NCBI RefSeq assembly: GCF_001638985.1
Contig: NW_017265149.1
Location: forward strand, 499,241 to 563,240
DNA from: Phycomyces blakesleeanus NRRL 1555(-)
Lineage: Eukaryota > Mucoromycota > Mucoromycetes > Mucorales > Phycomycetaceae
Reading direction: 5' to 3'
Length of the DNA: 64,000 bases
Part shown: in pieces, positions 47,995 to 61,983 of the stretch
How the letters are laid out: every line of letters starts with the position of its first letter
How positions within the stretch are numbered: the stretch's first letter is position 1
Made by a program: the position numbers and the translations under genes
Notes under the pieces: model-generated
Database searches by the model: none
Told to the model about the DNA's origin: nothing
Seen by the model: the letters and a program-made list of their open reading frames with translations, nothing else

Positions 47995-50375
47995 TATAAA
48001 AGGCTTTGTGATTTATCTATCTACTTCTTCAAGATAAAAATGAAATAAAATAAAGAGCTTCTTTTTTGTACTTTTTTTTTTTTTTTTTTACTTACTGATA
48101 GAAGATACACCAGTACCAGATACGTGTTGTGTGACACCCTTGTCGGTCTGTGTAATTGCGGTTGATGTACACAGTCTACCCAGCCATGCAACACCAACTT
48201 CAACGCCAGTACTATGATAACAACAGTAACAAAATTCTGTTTAACCCCAAAACCAAAACCCAAAAAAAAAAACCCGAAATCCAAAAACAGCATATTCCTT
48301 TTACCCACCCACACCCAATTGCCCCCTTTCTTTCTTTCTTTCTTTCTTACTCCTTCACCTTATATACAAGGTCAAGGATAATACCTTTATCCAACTAAGC
48401 TAAAGCTGTAGTAAAGATAAACAATAAAAGATATGTAATAATAAAAAAAGGGGGGGATTCTTACGCGCAACTTGTCATTAAATGCCAGAGACCTGCTCCA
48501 TCATTTCCAATCTTTGATCTCCAGAGACTGAAATCACTCAGCCGGCTGCTGATTGTGTAGCTGTCCGAACAGGGACGGTTCCAGGTAGCATTGGCAGCAA
48601 CAGTAGTAGGACAGGTTTCTGACATGATGGTGATAGTGATCAGACCCAGAGACACATTGAAGCTGCGTTCATAGGCAGCAGATGCGGTGTTCCAGTCATT
48701 GATGATCTGCATACGTGCATTTGTCATGGACTGATAATATTTTACATATGTACAATCAGCAGCTAAAAATTAAATTTAATATCAATTAATTAACATATAA
48801 GTATATATAAGTATATATAATCTTACCTGCTCCCATATAATTGACTATTGACAGTAACAACAATAGTAATAATCATAGTTAGTAATGGTAGTGGCGGTGA
48901 CAAATAATTATTATTTGTTAATCAGCATTAACCTAAATAAACTATAAACTAATTATATATTTCTTTTCTTTAAAAAAAAAACACACAAGAAATTTACAGA
49001 GTATCTGGAACAGGGTTCTCTTGTCTGTTTCAAAAAAGTCAAATCTTACTCTTCTTGGTTGTTGGACATCCAGTGGCACGTTTGGCAAGACGGTGTGACG
49101 ACGCAAAAGGATCAATGACATTTAGAGGGTTGTATTGCTCCAGTCCACCACCAGTCCAAGAAGATAACGATGATGATCCGGGTGCTGGTGCTGCTATCCG
49201 AGGATATAATTTAGAGGTCGATTGTGGGGGGTGAAGAAGATTATCAAAACCACACTCGGGTTCTGCGGATTCACTAGCACGACGATCCAGCGAGACCTTG
49301 ATGGTGTCAGAGTCACGGTAGATAACCATGGCTGCATCGGTCTGCTCGACATCGGCATCATCGGATCGTTTGGCAAGATTGTAGTTGTGCTTGACCTTGA
49401 CATGATACATATCTTCATAAACCTTAAAGGTGCCTTCAAATACGGGATGGTCTAATTGGTGCCTGAAAATAATATTAATAATAATAAGGATAATCAGTAA
49501 CCATCTCCCCCATTTATCTTTTTTTTTTCCCTCTCTCTGTCTAGACTGCCTGCCTGTCTGACTTCCAAAAATAATAATATGTACATATAGATACCGTTAC
49601 TACTGCTACTGCTACTGCTACTGCTACTGATATTAACTACTGCTATAATTATCACCATTATGATCAACATTGTTCTTGTTCTATTCAGTTGGTTAGTTTA
49701 CTCACTTTATATCATGCCGAACAACTATCCGTGCCCAACCGAGAATGCCTTGTTCAGAGTCTGTAGAAAACTCATCTCGAAGGACACCAGCCCGATCTGC
49801 AGCCCATCTCTGTTCAGAGTAAGCTGGGTCGACAACATAGCCACGGTAGATTCTAAATTCTTCGTGCTGCAGAGGCTCTTCTTTACCCAGTCCATTGTTG
49901 AGGACGGCGTCGGGATGGAATAGTTCAAGGTTTGGTACGAGGTGAAGACAGAATGTGCGATTGTGCGTGGTGACAGCCAAGCGGAGAATGTCGTCGTACT
50001 CGATACCGCTGGCCCGAGGTGTGTGATTTGGGTTTGGTGTCAGACTGCGTTTCTGAAAGAATGTTTCCGGACGAGGCGCAATGTCCACTCCAACTGTCTG
50101 AAGAGGTTCGATTCGTAGTAATTTCCGGTCATTCACACTGTGGGCTGTAATGTTGTGTTGTATAGCGTAATGTAATGCAATGTAGTGCAATGTAGTATAT
50201 AAGAGTTAAGTAAGTCATTTGTGTTTGTTTGTTTTATTTTGTATTTTATTTAAACAAAGAAGAAAGTAAAGTAAAGAAAAACAAAAATTTAGACAGAAAG
50301 ACGGAATGTACCTAGTGTCCATGGCAATGCAGATGCCATGCATAACAAGGCGATCCACAGAGATTTCAAAGCCAT
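45905..50375 (-). CDS. ADAM-family membrane metalloprotease
   Basis: Eleven exons close in phase: 50375-50312, 50144-49706, 49462-49050, 48844-48827, 48762-48465, 48211-48096, 47882-47835, 47703-47503, 47225-47084, 47011-46611, 46458-45905; 897 residues. In order: signal peptide (1 to about 20), prodomain ending at Lys295-Arg296 (LAKR, a furin/Kex2-type site), metalloprotease with KINYMGAAADCTYV at its start, zinc motif HEIGHGFGAIHDC (His459, Glu460, His463, His469) and Met-turn YIMNP (Met501), disintegrin domain with NCCDKCQ and CDLEESCSG, Cys-rich region, one transmembrane helix (about 727-747) and a 150-residue Pro/Gly-rich cytoplasmic tail. This is the full membrane ADAM layout, acting on the cell surface as a protease or sheddase. 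Fungal ADAMs are known but scattered. An 18-nt microexon (48827-48844) encodes the NYMGA segment. Confidence 0.92.
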
Positions 50376-52302
50376 GATGGATGACAGAAAGTAGAAATCA
50401 AATCAATAATGTATCTATCTATTTTTATATATATAAAAGTGTTATATATAAAAAAAAAGATACAAAGAAATACAAAAGAGAAAGAAGAGAAAGAAAAGGG
50501 AGAGGGAAAGAGGCGGAAGAGAAGGAGGATGAAGAAGGAAAAAAAGGGGGAAAAAAAGGTACCTTTTTTATATATATTTATTTTTATTTTTTATTTTTTA
50601 TGGACGTAGAATTGGCTCTATTCTTGGTCTTGGTCTTGGTCTTGGTTTTGGTCTTGATCTTGAGTTGAAAAATAAATACAAAATAAGAAGAAAACACCAG
50701 CTTTTTATTTTTATTTTTATATATATTATTTATACTTTGATTCGATTTGGTTTGGTTTGGTTTTTGGTTGGTTAGAGGTCTGTGGCGCAATGGATTTGAT
50801 GGAAGGGGTGCGATGGCTCCGATGTGTAACCAAACCCACAAATGGCCATTATCTTTTCTTTTTTTTTTTTTTTTTAAAAAAAAAAAGACCTTGAAGAAAT
50901 GGTTGATTTTGAGAGCCAAGAAAATTATATGTAAATTTTTATATCAAAAAATTAGTAATAGTCTTTCGTATATCTGATTTGATTTTACTATTGTAACTTA
51001 GCCAATATATATATATATATTCTTTTATTTTTATTGCACTTCAATAACCCCCCCCCTCCCTCTATAAGAAAACAAGGGGACAAAATTTTTGGTTTTTATA
51101 TATTTTTGTTTGTATTTTATGGCTGAACCTAACAACAATCTCTATTTATTTCTCAAGGTATGTTACGCCCTTTTTGTATCTATGGAAACAAAATATACTA
51201 TAAAGTCTATTGTTTAGTGCACCAAGTTTAAATACAAAACATCTGTTGGCTTATTAACACAGGTACAAAATTAGCTTATGAGCCTCTTTGAATGTAGTTT
51301 ATAAAGAAGAAAAGCTTGGCTGATAATCAATTATTATGATCATGTACTATACACCACCTTTATTTCTATTTATATACGCATATAGACAACAATAATGTCA
51401 AATTTATAGTACACATACACACCGATTATTTAATTAACGTTGACCGATGGTAAGAAAAAGTTAGTAGGCAGGTCAAACCAAATCATTAAAATAATGTATT
51501 ACTACCATGAATTTCAATTCACTTTAATTCAATTGAAGCACATAAATCATTCAAGACAAAAGAGGTCTCTTGTTGGACAGTAAATATCTTGTATCTTGCA
51601 ATATCATTTTCATTCTCTCACCTACAATAATAATAATTTTTTTCTATTATGTATAAATAGTTCAAATATCTCCTTATTATTACCACCTTAATCATCATCA
51701 AAGATCAAAGTCATGGACTCATCGTAATCTAGTAGAGTCATATACCTGAAAATAAACCATATTTTCATCCCGAGTGTAACTTTTTCTTCTCTTAATATCA
51801 TTAGTATTATTATGTATAACTTATTCAGATGATTTATAGAAATATAAAGATGAACTCACTACAATATATAAAGCATCTGAAGAACTAATTTTTTTTTCTT
51901 TTGTTTCCATAGTAACATATTCAAAGAAAAATTATGGGTAGAAAATGCTATCAAAGAAGGTAGATCTATCGCTTTTGTTCTTTACAGATTGACTCTATTG
52001 CAGAACAAATACTAAACCAAAATAATAATAATAATAATATTTAGAGCGCCTGGAGTAGCTGCTACATTTAAATCTGATTCTGTTGCTACTCAATATAAAG
52101 TAGTTTATTCAGCAAAAATCGTCTACAACAACAACAATTACATTTCTGATAACATTTAAAGACCAGATACATTAAAACTAATGTGACATTTTTAAAAAAA
52201 AAACACACTCAAAAAAAAAAAACAACAACATTTTATCTTTTCTTTTTCTTTCTTTGTTCTTTCATTCAACCGTCAAAGAAGTACTTTTTTTTAAAAAAAA
52301 TA
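50376..52302. other. Intergenic region between ADAM and Myb/NAM-like genes
   Basis: Both flanking genes start facing away from this region, so it holds two promoters. I see low-complexity GA/AAG-rich sequence (50455-50560), TTGGTC repeats (50625-50655) and a poly-T/poly-A inverted tract near 50860-50888, but no gene. A GTGGCGCAATGG motif at 50782 resembles a tRNA A box but lacks a partner. Confidence 0.45.
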
Positions 52303-54032
<1,730 letters not shown>

Positions 54033-54409
54033 CTTGCAATAAAAATAAAATAAACGAATAAAAGAATACAAATGTATATAAATGCTCTTTTTTTCCTAAT
54101 TCTCTTTTCTCTTTGCCACAGGATTTCCATCAGAAAGCGTCATTTCCAATATAGAAATCAAATATATCGTTCTTTCTAAAATAGTCTCCATTTCTGACCT
54201 TTCTTGCACTACCCTGATCCCCTTTTCTCTCTGTACTCCTTTATCGCAACCCACACCAACGTTCAATATATCCTCTCTGTCGTGCTCTACATCTTTCTTG
54301 CTACCTTTTATTCCTGGACAAAGTTCTTTTTTTTTTTAAAAAAAAAGAAAGGTGATCAATTTACAGAATTGAAAAAAAGTATAATATCTATCTATCTATA
54401 TTCAATTAC

Positions 54410-55003
54410 CTTTTTCCTTTGCTGACCAAGGATCTTTAAAGCTTTTAACAGATACAGCATAAGCTGGGTATATTACTTATATTAAGTAATACCTTTCTGG
54501 TTGTAGGTATTTCCATCGATAGTGAAGTCAACATTTGTATCTTCTTTTTAGCAGCAGTGTATTCAATTAAAAAATGGACCCGGTCCAAGATATTGATATC
54601 GTTAAGAAACCCACCCAAATAACTCAAAAAGAAACAGAGATGTATGGATAGATGGGGGGGATATTTGTTTCATATTCTAAAGTGTTTACGGAACTTGTCC
54701 TTCAGTATATAGACTGCATGAATGTGTGTATCTTGATCAAAGCTTTTCTTTGGCAGCTGTATTTTATGGCTGAGTCTAACACAGAATATCGTTGTCTTCG
54801 GTCTCGTATTCGGTTTCGTATTCGGTTTCTTCTTCAATCTCGTCTTCTGACACATCTTCAGACTCGTCTACCTCATCCTCTTCGCTATCAAGGTCTTGGT
54901 AATTACGTCTCAGTTGGAGAATCAAATAGTCATTGATGAGTTTAAACAGGCGTGCATCTTTTTCTTCTTGTTCAAGGAACATCAATAAAATATTTCCATT
55001 CAT
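54410..55003 (-). pseudogene. Decayed PIF/Harbinger DDE transposase
   Basis: Minus strand. The start MNGNILLMFLEQEEKDARLF (55003) runs 75 codons to a stop at 54776. In another frame, about 54760-54670 gives LPKKSFDQDTHIHAVY and KFRKHFRI, like the conserved N-terminal region of Harbinger transposases. About 54525-54410 gives FTIDGNTYNQKG and, after a frame change and a stop, IYPAYAVSVKSFKDPWSAKE, matching the DDE-core segment that normally reads Y-N-x-x-Y-Y-L-A-D-G-I-Y-P. The middle of the gene is deleted and frames shift several times, so it is not functional. Its closeness to the Myb/NAM-like gene fits a two-gene Harbinger element. Confidence 0.6.
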
Positions 55004-55299
55004 TTTTGTCGAATCGTATGCAGAAGTTTTAAAAATAAAAAATAAAAAGTAAAAGAAAAGGGTACCTGAATTTCGACTCTACATAATATATATATATTGT
55101 TACTTTCTTGGGGTTTTATTCAATAGCCGATGTGGCTTAACTACATGTATTACAGTAGGTGCTTTGTATGCTGGAGAACACCATAAAAAGATGGTTACAG
55201 CAATTGTTCCTACCTGGTTAGTTATAGTCTATATAGAGCATTTTGTAGATGTAGCCACTTTTGAGAAATACTTCTTTTCTAATTTACCAAAGGCAAATT

Positions 55300-56345
55300 C
55301 ATTAAAAACATTCATACTAGTAATAAGCCGGTATTCATTTGAAAGAGTATAGATATATATATATATATGTTTGCTTCAAAGTATGGTCGAAGTATGGATC
55401 TGCATGAGATCAAGAAAGATATTTTATTATTAGTTTGGAAAATTTTATCATTTTTTTTTATTTTGACAGGAACAGGTGGGTGTATTTTTCTATAGATCCG
55501 AGCTTCCTTTTCTCTACCAACATCCCACACAGTGACATTTACAAATTTCCTATTTGTAATTTTCACTTTGGTTTCAATCTTGCCCAAACCAAAAGGCATT
55601 TCCATTACCATTGTCTCTATTATAAAGCTTAAATTTAGTATTGAGAATATCCACTAGATCAATCTTTTCGGCAGCAGGAAACTCTTGTATTAGGACATCG
55701 TCATCATATGCGCACAAGGCTGTAAAGCAAAATAAGCATTCTTTATTAGTTTATTCATGCGTTTGTTCACGCACATAGTAATAGTTTAAATCATACATAT
55801 AATTCAAAGTCTGCCTTTGTTCCAATACATTTTTTTTGTGAGCCAGACATCCTCTTTAACTGGCTCACCTTTGGGGATATATACACGGAATTTATCCTGC
55901 TCGGATTTGGGGTCTTTCTCAAACTTTTCGGCTGGTTTAGCATAGTCTGATACCATAGGTATGGCGTAAAATACGCTGGATGATCGAGAGCGGTTTGGCC
56001 CCAAACAAAGCAACTCATTCAGATACAGCTTTACCCCCATTTTGAATAAACTTGAACTTTTTTACTCGACTCCCAAAAGTCTGTTTGATCCGCTTTTGAA
56101 TATATGATGAACTGTCCATATCCTCCAGTAATGAATATGACATCCACGATTCTGCCCCCAGGTTGTGCAAAGTTTCTCCATTATTTCTAGCATTTCGATT
56201 TACTACTTGATCAAACACTTATGTGCGCATTTCAGTCATTGGTAAGGGTTTAGCTTCACCTACATCATAATTATAGTCAAGTCTGCTAATAATACATTCA
56301 TATGGATTAGTACCATAAAAAATATATATTTTGTGTATTTAAAAA
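55300..56345 (-). pseudogene. Decayed gene of unknown family
   Basis: The minus strand has protein-like stretches in shifting frames. About 56340-56220 gives NPYECIISRLDYNYDV. 56218-56015 is a 67-codon frame (MFDQVVNRNARNNGETLHNL). 56040-55804 gives LYLNELLCLGPNRSRSS and FRVYIPKGEPVKEDVWLTKK. About 55720-55600 gives YDDDVLIQEFPAAEKIDLVD, and 55611-55312 is a further open stretch. The pieces are collinear and look like one broken gene of at least 300 codons. I cannot name the family; a mobile element gene is likely from the setting. Confidence 0.35.
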
Positions 56346-57326
56346 CAAAATAAAAAATAACATATTACTATTCTCCCATCACACCTTTGGGCTACGTAAC
56401 AACTGGCTTCTTTTTCATGCAGTATCTTTAGGGTTAATTTTTATATCATTAGGATTATCAGTATCCTTTGAGCACTCGAACATAGACAAACAATATCAAT
56501 GAATTAGATCTAATAACTGGCATACATGCATCGAACCTTCACTTTACTCCATGCAATTCAATAGTACAATATACCCCTTTTATGGTATCCATGTCTTTCT
56601 TACTCGATATACCCTAACGTCTGTCAGCTTAATCTTTAGAGACTATACTATAAAAACTCTTATAGGTAAAGGTGTTTGTTTAATATATACATCCAAATTG
56701 AACTTTTTTGTACACAGTCTGTGCAAATGCAATGAGGAAATTACTTGTGTATTCAATCCGCATCACGTCTTTTCTGTCTCTCTTTCAAACACACATTTCT
56801 TAATTCCTTCTCGTCTCTCATTTCTCCATTTTTTATTTTATTTTTCCCCAGCTCTTTCTTTCTTTCTCTTATTCCAATGCATGCCATTCACAATGCCCAT
56901 CCGGATTACCCAACTTCAATTATACATTTCACGCCAATGGCATTCTCAAGAACTCTTCCGATTTTTCTTTATAGACTTTATAGACAAAAAGAAAAGTATA
57001 TACAATGAAACACAGTAAACAACACAATGATAAGAGCACACATATTATATTATATTATATTAATCTTTAGATTTATTTAACTAAATTAATTTTTCTTATT
57101 AATGAGACTTCCTAATTACAACATTAACCTCTTCAATCAAGTAAAAAAAAAGTTTGAACGCGTATTTTTTTTATTAGTCAACAACAGTTTAAAAATTATT
57201 TTATTTATTAGTCAACAACAGTTTAAAAATTATTTTATTTATTTATTAAAGATATACATAAAGAAGCTATTTTATTTTATATGATTTCACTTAATGTTTT
57301 TTTACTAATGTAAAAAAATAAAAAGC
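56346..57326. other. AT-rich region without clear gene
   Basis: A 155-codon frame at 56551-57018 is Phe/Ser-rich with no domain. Its second half, starting at ATG 56877 after a pyrimidine-rich stretch, could instead encode a 43-residue protein containing RTLPIFLYRLYRQKEK, but support is too weak to call a gene. A 38-bp direct repeat (TTAGTCAACAACAGTTTAAA theme) occurs at about 57172 and 57208. Confidence 0.35.
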
Positions 57327-58020
57327 ATGACACCAAGTTCTTTGTCCCCGCATTACGCGGCTCAATCTCCCTCAGGACGTAAACCTGACTTGGTAGCGAA
57401 GGAGGTGTGGGAATGGTGTTAATCCGTGGCGTAAGACAACAACCGGGTTCATCCCAACTACCCTATCTCATCACTGAGAAGGGCCTGCGAACGTACCAGA
57501 GAAACCTACCACAAAGTAGCAGGGTCCAGCGTGTTCGACTACCAAGCAACACCGTCAGTTCCAGAGAACTTCGAACAAGGATTTCATGAAGAGTCGGCAG
57601 TAAACTCCACTTCCTCCCCGTCCTCCACTCAATAAACTTTCATGATGCTAACTCGGCGGCAGCTTTTTTTAAACATTGCTCGTCGCCATTGTTTCAGAAA
57701 TTATACAATTAAATTCACAATTCAGAACAATGTTGATCTGCGCCTCTAAGAATTAACTAAGAAGCTAGAGACGACGCACTTCCGCTTTTTCCTGCACAGA
57801 ATGGAAAAAGAATGTCTCCCAATCGACCCATAGGTAGCGCGTCAAACTCAACTACAGGCAATCAGGGGGTACCCGTCTCCAGAGTATAAAAAAAGCTAAA
57901 GAGAAGAAAACCGTGTCGGTTGAATGGGCTTTATTTTGATATACCCGCAGTCTGCGACTAAAGTTTGGGACTGCGCTTTTTTTTGCCAGGGGTGTTTTTT
58001 GCCTCTCACGTCAGAGCAGT
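57327..58020 (+). pseudogene. Decayed coding relic with C-to-T-type stops
   Basis: One reading frame from ATG 57327 stays protein-like for about 190 codons with only five stops, then shifts by one base near 57890 (AKEKKTVSVEWALF). Recognisable stretches include RACERTRETYHKVAGSSVFD, FRFFLHRMEKECLPID and LQAIRGYPSPEYKK. The block is clearly less AT-rich than its surroundings. All five stops are TAA or TAG, as expected if CAA or CAG codons changed by C-to-T transitions. It is probably a transposon gene, family unknown. Confidence 0.45.
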
Positions 58021-60310
58021 GACATAGCTGTATACTCTTTTTAGTAGGATTGTGTAACTGTTCTATGACAGTAGGAGCAGCTTATAGATTTAATCAAATA
58101 AATGTTGCAAAGTGAAGTAAATTAGAGCAAAGAAGCAAAGAAGTAAAAAGAGTAATGAAGGGTTTAGTTTTAATCGGTATAGCAATAACTCTTAAAGTGG
58201 AGTACAAGTCTCTATAACGGCGATTTGTAGGTTACTCTAAACTGGTCTGTGCGCTTTTTATTCGAGCGTACAAAGAGATTTGTTTTTCTTTTGCTTGTAC
58301 AAGTAGACATAAATGAGACCCGCAAGTCACTAGGAGATAAACTTATAATATCTCAAAGTGCTATAAGGGTATTAGGTAGAAAAGCGAAAAACAAGATAAA
58401 AAGTATAAATGTATATTATCTGAATTATCACAATATGGTAGGTGGCGGAATTTTGAGTTCGAGATTGAGTTTTATTGAAATGAGGTTATACCAATAATTG
58501 GAGGTATCAAGGTGATTTTCCAAGTGAATACGAAGGATTGCCATAAGTTACGTTGTGTCGATGATGCAAAACATAACAGACCTACCTAGCTTTTTTTTTT
58601 AATTTTTTTTAAAGAACTCTAGATACTAACTGTAGTTATATATTAATAAAAGTGAAAACAATTAGCAAATGAATACTGGAGAAGAGACCAAAGTCTATCC
58701 TTTTATTAGAAGGTTCAATTGGCATTGACAAACCAATTATTTCAAGCTATGTAACATACATTAAATACCGAGAGTTATGTTAGATATAGAACAAAAACAA
58801 ATGGTCTAATTGTGCCTTCAGTTTACTCAAGACCAATATCAAGTTGTTTATTACAAAGGTTGATTAATTGACAATTGTAATACCAATTTTACAGCAGCAA
58901 TAACTTGGGTGCTTTATCAGAATGTACATTTAAGACTGTATTGGATATTCTACTTACAAAAAAGCAAATAATTTACTTTTGCAAAAATTATGTTTTACAA
59001 AGAGAAATACTATAAGATGACGATATTATTTTTATAGGAAAAAAAAAGGTCATTTGGTATTAATATTTCTCTCTCTTTATGAAATAATAAAGTATTGCTT
59101 TATCTCCAAGCTTGTTCTTTTTGTTTCAAATTTTAATATTGCAATTATTTCAAAAAAAAATACTTAACTTGCACTATAGACTTAGAATCTCAATCTGGTC
59201 AAACTATTATTGCAGTCAGCAATTGGATTGTAGCTGTAAATAACTTGGTAGTACTAAAAACCCTTGTATTCCTGTATTAGAATATGCGACACAAACTTTA
59301 TTTTTAAAGGGAATACATATTGTAAGATAGGTTCGTTGCCTTTAATAAATATAAATGTATTCTGCGTAGTTTTTACGAAACTGTTAATAACGTTAAATAA
59401 TTGTTGGTTGTGTGTAAAGTTTTCTAAACTCGCCTAAATAGCTGCGAGTACCAGCGAGTCTCATACTATAGTTGATGGTATATTGTTTGTATGCTTATTT
59501 AACAAGTCAATCCGTACTTTTCAGCACAAATACAATGTTTTCTGTTGGGATTAAAACCAAATTCAGAATATTATTATACACCTCAAGTCTCTACAGCCAA
59601 AAATCGTATAAACGATTGAGGCAGTATATGACATACTTAGCATAAAAAGAAAGGTGTAGATTTGGCGAGATAAGTTCAAGTTTATAAAAAGCTTTGCACT
59701 TGTGGAAAATGCTTTAGTTATTGATACGCTAAATTAATATTTTTTCCTTGAAAATTTGACATGAATGAGCTACTACAGAAATGTACAGAAAGAATCAAAG
59801 GCGTAGATATAAGATTTTTCAGTACATCTTTTAACACAACAGAAGAGTATATAACACCAAATCTCTCTAGCTTTTTGAATTCAGAAACACTCAAGAGAAA
59901 ACATAATAGATCCCTCGCAGAGTTCAAAGGTTTTGTAGATAATGACAGTTATTACTGCTATATTTTTCATTGCATACATACAGAGAAAGAGATATAACAA
60001 TGACTTTAAGCAATATATAAGTCTAATGTTTGAGTATGTGTGCCTACTTCTTTATGATATTATACCAAAATAATAAGAAAACAAAAGTTTTCTTGCGATC
60101 AAGAGCATAATACATGACATATTCATTTTGACTGGCAATTTTGCATGTCTTCTCAGTTAGCTAATTCTCTTTTAAGTCATAATAAATTTATTATATTAAG
60201 TAGTATCATACTAGAATAATTAAAATCGTAATTTTTCTTTCTGTATTTATTTCTTAACATATGTGCAAGTAGACTTTTTTTGCAGTGAGTTCAAGTTTTG
60301 ATTAGCTAAA
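58021..60310. other. AT-rich region with possible small relics
   Basis: Nothing firmly supported. The 82-codon frame 58249-58497 (alternative start) and the 78-codon frame 59761-59997 (MNELLQKCTERIKGVDIRFF) are the most protein-like but have no homologous features I recognise. Decayed mobile DNA is likely, given both flanks. Confidence 0.35.
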
Positions 60311-60839
60311 ACTAGGTAATTGAATTAGAAGTAAAGTAGTTTAGTTTGGATATCAAAGAACTTGATGATTTATTCACAAAAATACAATCAATAATTTGAA
60401 AATTTGATCTACTCTAAATATAAATATATTAGCTGGGATGGTCCAAATCCCAGTGTATGCTGTCGCAGGTCAGCACCATATTTTACTAGCTATTACATTT
60501 CTTCTTCGTGCCTTGTCCAGATCCAGAGGAGAGGGGGTCCAACGCCAGTCCATTCCATTGATTCTTTTTTGATTTTTGATTTTCTTGTTTTTTGATTTGA
60601 TTTTTTAATTTTTTTTTTTGATTTTTTTGTTTTTTTTTTTTTTGCTTTTTTTTATATTTTTTATGATTTGCTTTTCTTCATTTGATTTGATGAAATATTC
60701 TATTCTATTCAATTGTATAGTATAATCTGTTTTGATATTTTTTTAATAGACATGATGTGTCTTGATATGTCTTGTCTTCAATTGATTTGGGTTGATTTGT
60801 ATTGACTTGATATGATTTGTATAATGTTCATGGTCATAG

Positions 60840-61750
60840 ATACTGAGAGTGACTTTGTTAAAGGCCGTCTTTAGATTTGATTTGAGAGAGAATTTGAGAA
60901 AAGTAATCTTCAGATTCGGTGAAGAGAGACTTTGGAAAAAAACCACTTTCTGATATGAACCCAGAGAGGCTTTATTAGAAAACGCCTTGTTTTTTTAGCC
61001 GAGATAGATTTTGTAAAATGACATCTTCCGCTTTGATTAGAAAGATCTTGTAAAAGGACACCTGAAGATATGTGACAGGAGAGCCTTTGTAAAGAGTGCC
61101 ATATAACTTGAGTGGAGAGTTACTTGGTAAAAGAACACCTTCCGATTTAAGCTGAGAAAGGTTTTGTGAAAGAGAACCTTCTGATTTGAGTTGAGAATTG
61201 GTAAAGACATCAACAGATTTGAGCCAAAAGAGACTTTGCTAAAGGACACATTCACGTTTGAATGAAGAGAGAGAAAGGGACTTTGTGAAAGAGAACCTTC
61301 CGATTTGAGTTGAGAGAGAGAGAGTTTGTAAAAAAACGCCTTTAGATTTGAGCGGAGGGATGCTTGGTAAAGGGACACCTTCCGATTTGGATTGAGAGAA
61401 TTTGTTAAAGACCAACTTCTGATTTGAGCTAAGAGAGAGTTTGTGAACGGACACCTTCAGTCTTGAATGAAGAGAGACTTTGGAAAAAGCGCCTTCAGAT
61501 TTTAGTAGAGAGAGTTTGTGAACAGACATCTTTAGTCTTAAGTTAAGAGAGACTTTGGAAAGAGCGCCTTTTGACTTGAGTGGAGAGATATTTTGGAAAG
61601 AACATATTCCGATTCAAGTCGAGAGAGACTTTTTAAAAGGACACCTTCAGTCTTGAGCCAAGAGAAACTTTGTAAAGGACACATTGTGATTTGAGACAAC
61701 AAAGATTTTGGAAAGCAGTACCCTCCAGTTTGAGTGGATACAGAGACGCT
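60840..61750. repeat. Degenerate 39-bp minisatellite, copy C
   Basis: Same unit order and the same length as copy B (constant offset of 48130 bp between 12613 and 13561), including the stretch absent from copy A. Confidence 0.7.
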
Positions 61751-61983
61751 TCGTTAACGAATGCATTGTTTTTGTTTTTGTTTTTGACATTGTTTTTGCC
61801 TTGTGTTTTTGATATTATTTTTTTTCTTCTTTTTTTCTTCTTTTTTTTTTTTACAAAATATTGGAATGGATATTGGACTGGACAATAGACCCCCCCTTCC
61901 TGGACTTGAACAAGGCACTGGACCCTATACTATACAACTGCGAAATATATATATTATTAGTTCTAAGATATTTGATACTCTAA

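Noticed and set aside
50770..50850. tRNA-like A box GTGGCGCAATGG
   Set aside because: No matching B box or foldable cloverleaf follows.
57330..57660. Less AT-rich block considered as rRNA or structured RNA
   Set aside because: It does not match rRNA landmarks I know and reads as a decayed protein frame.
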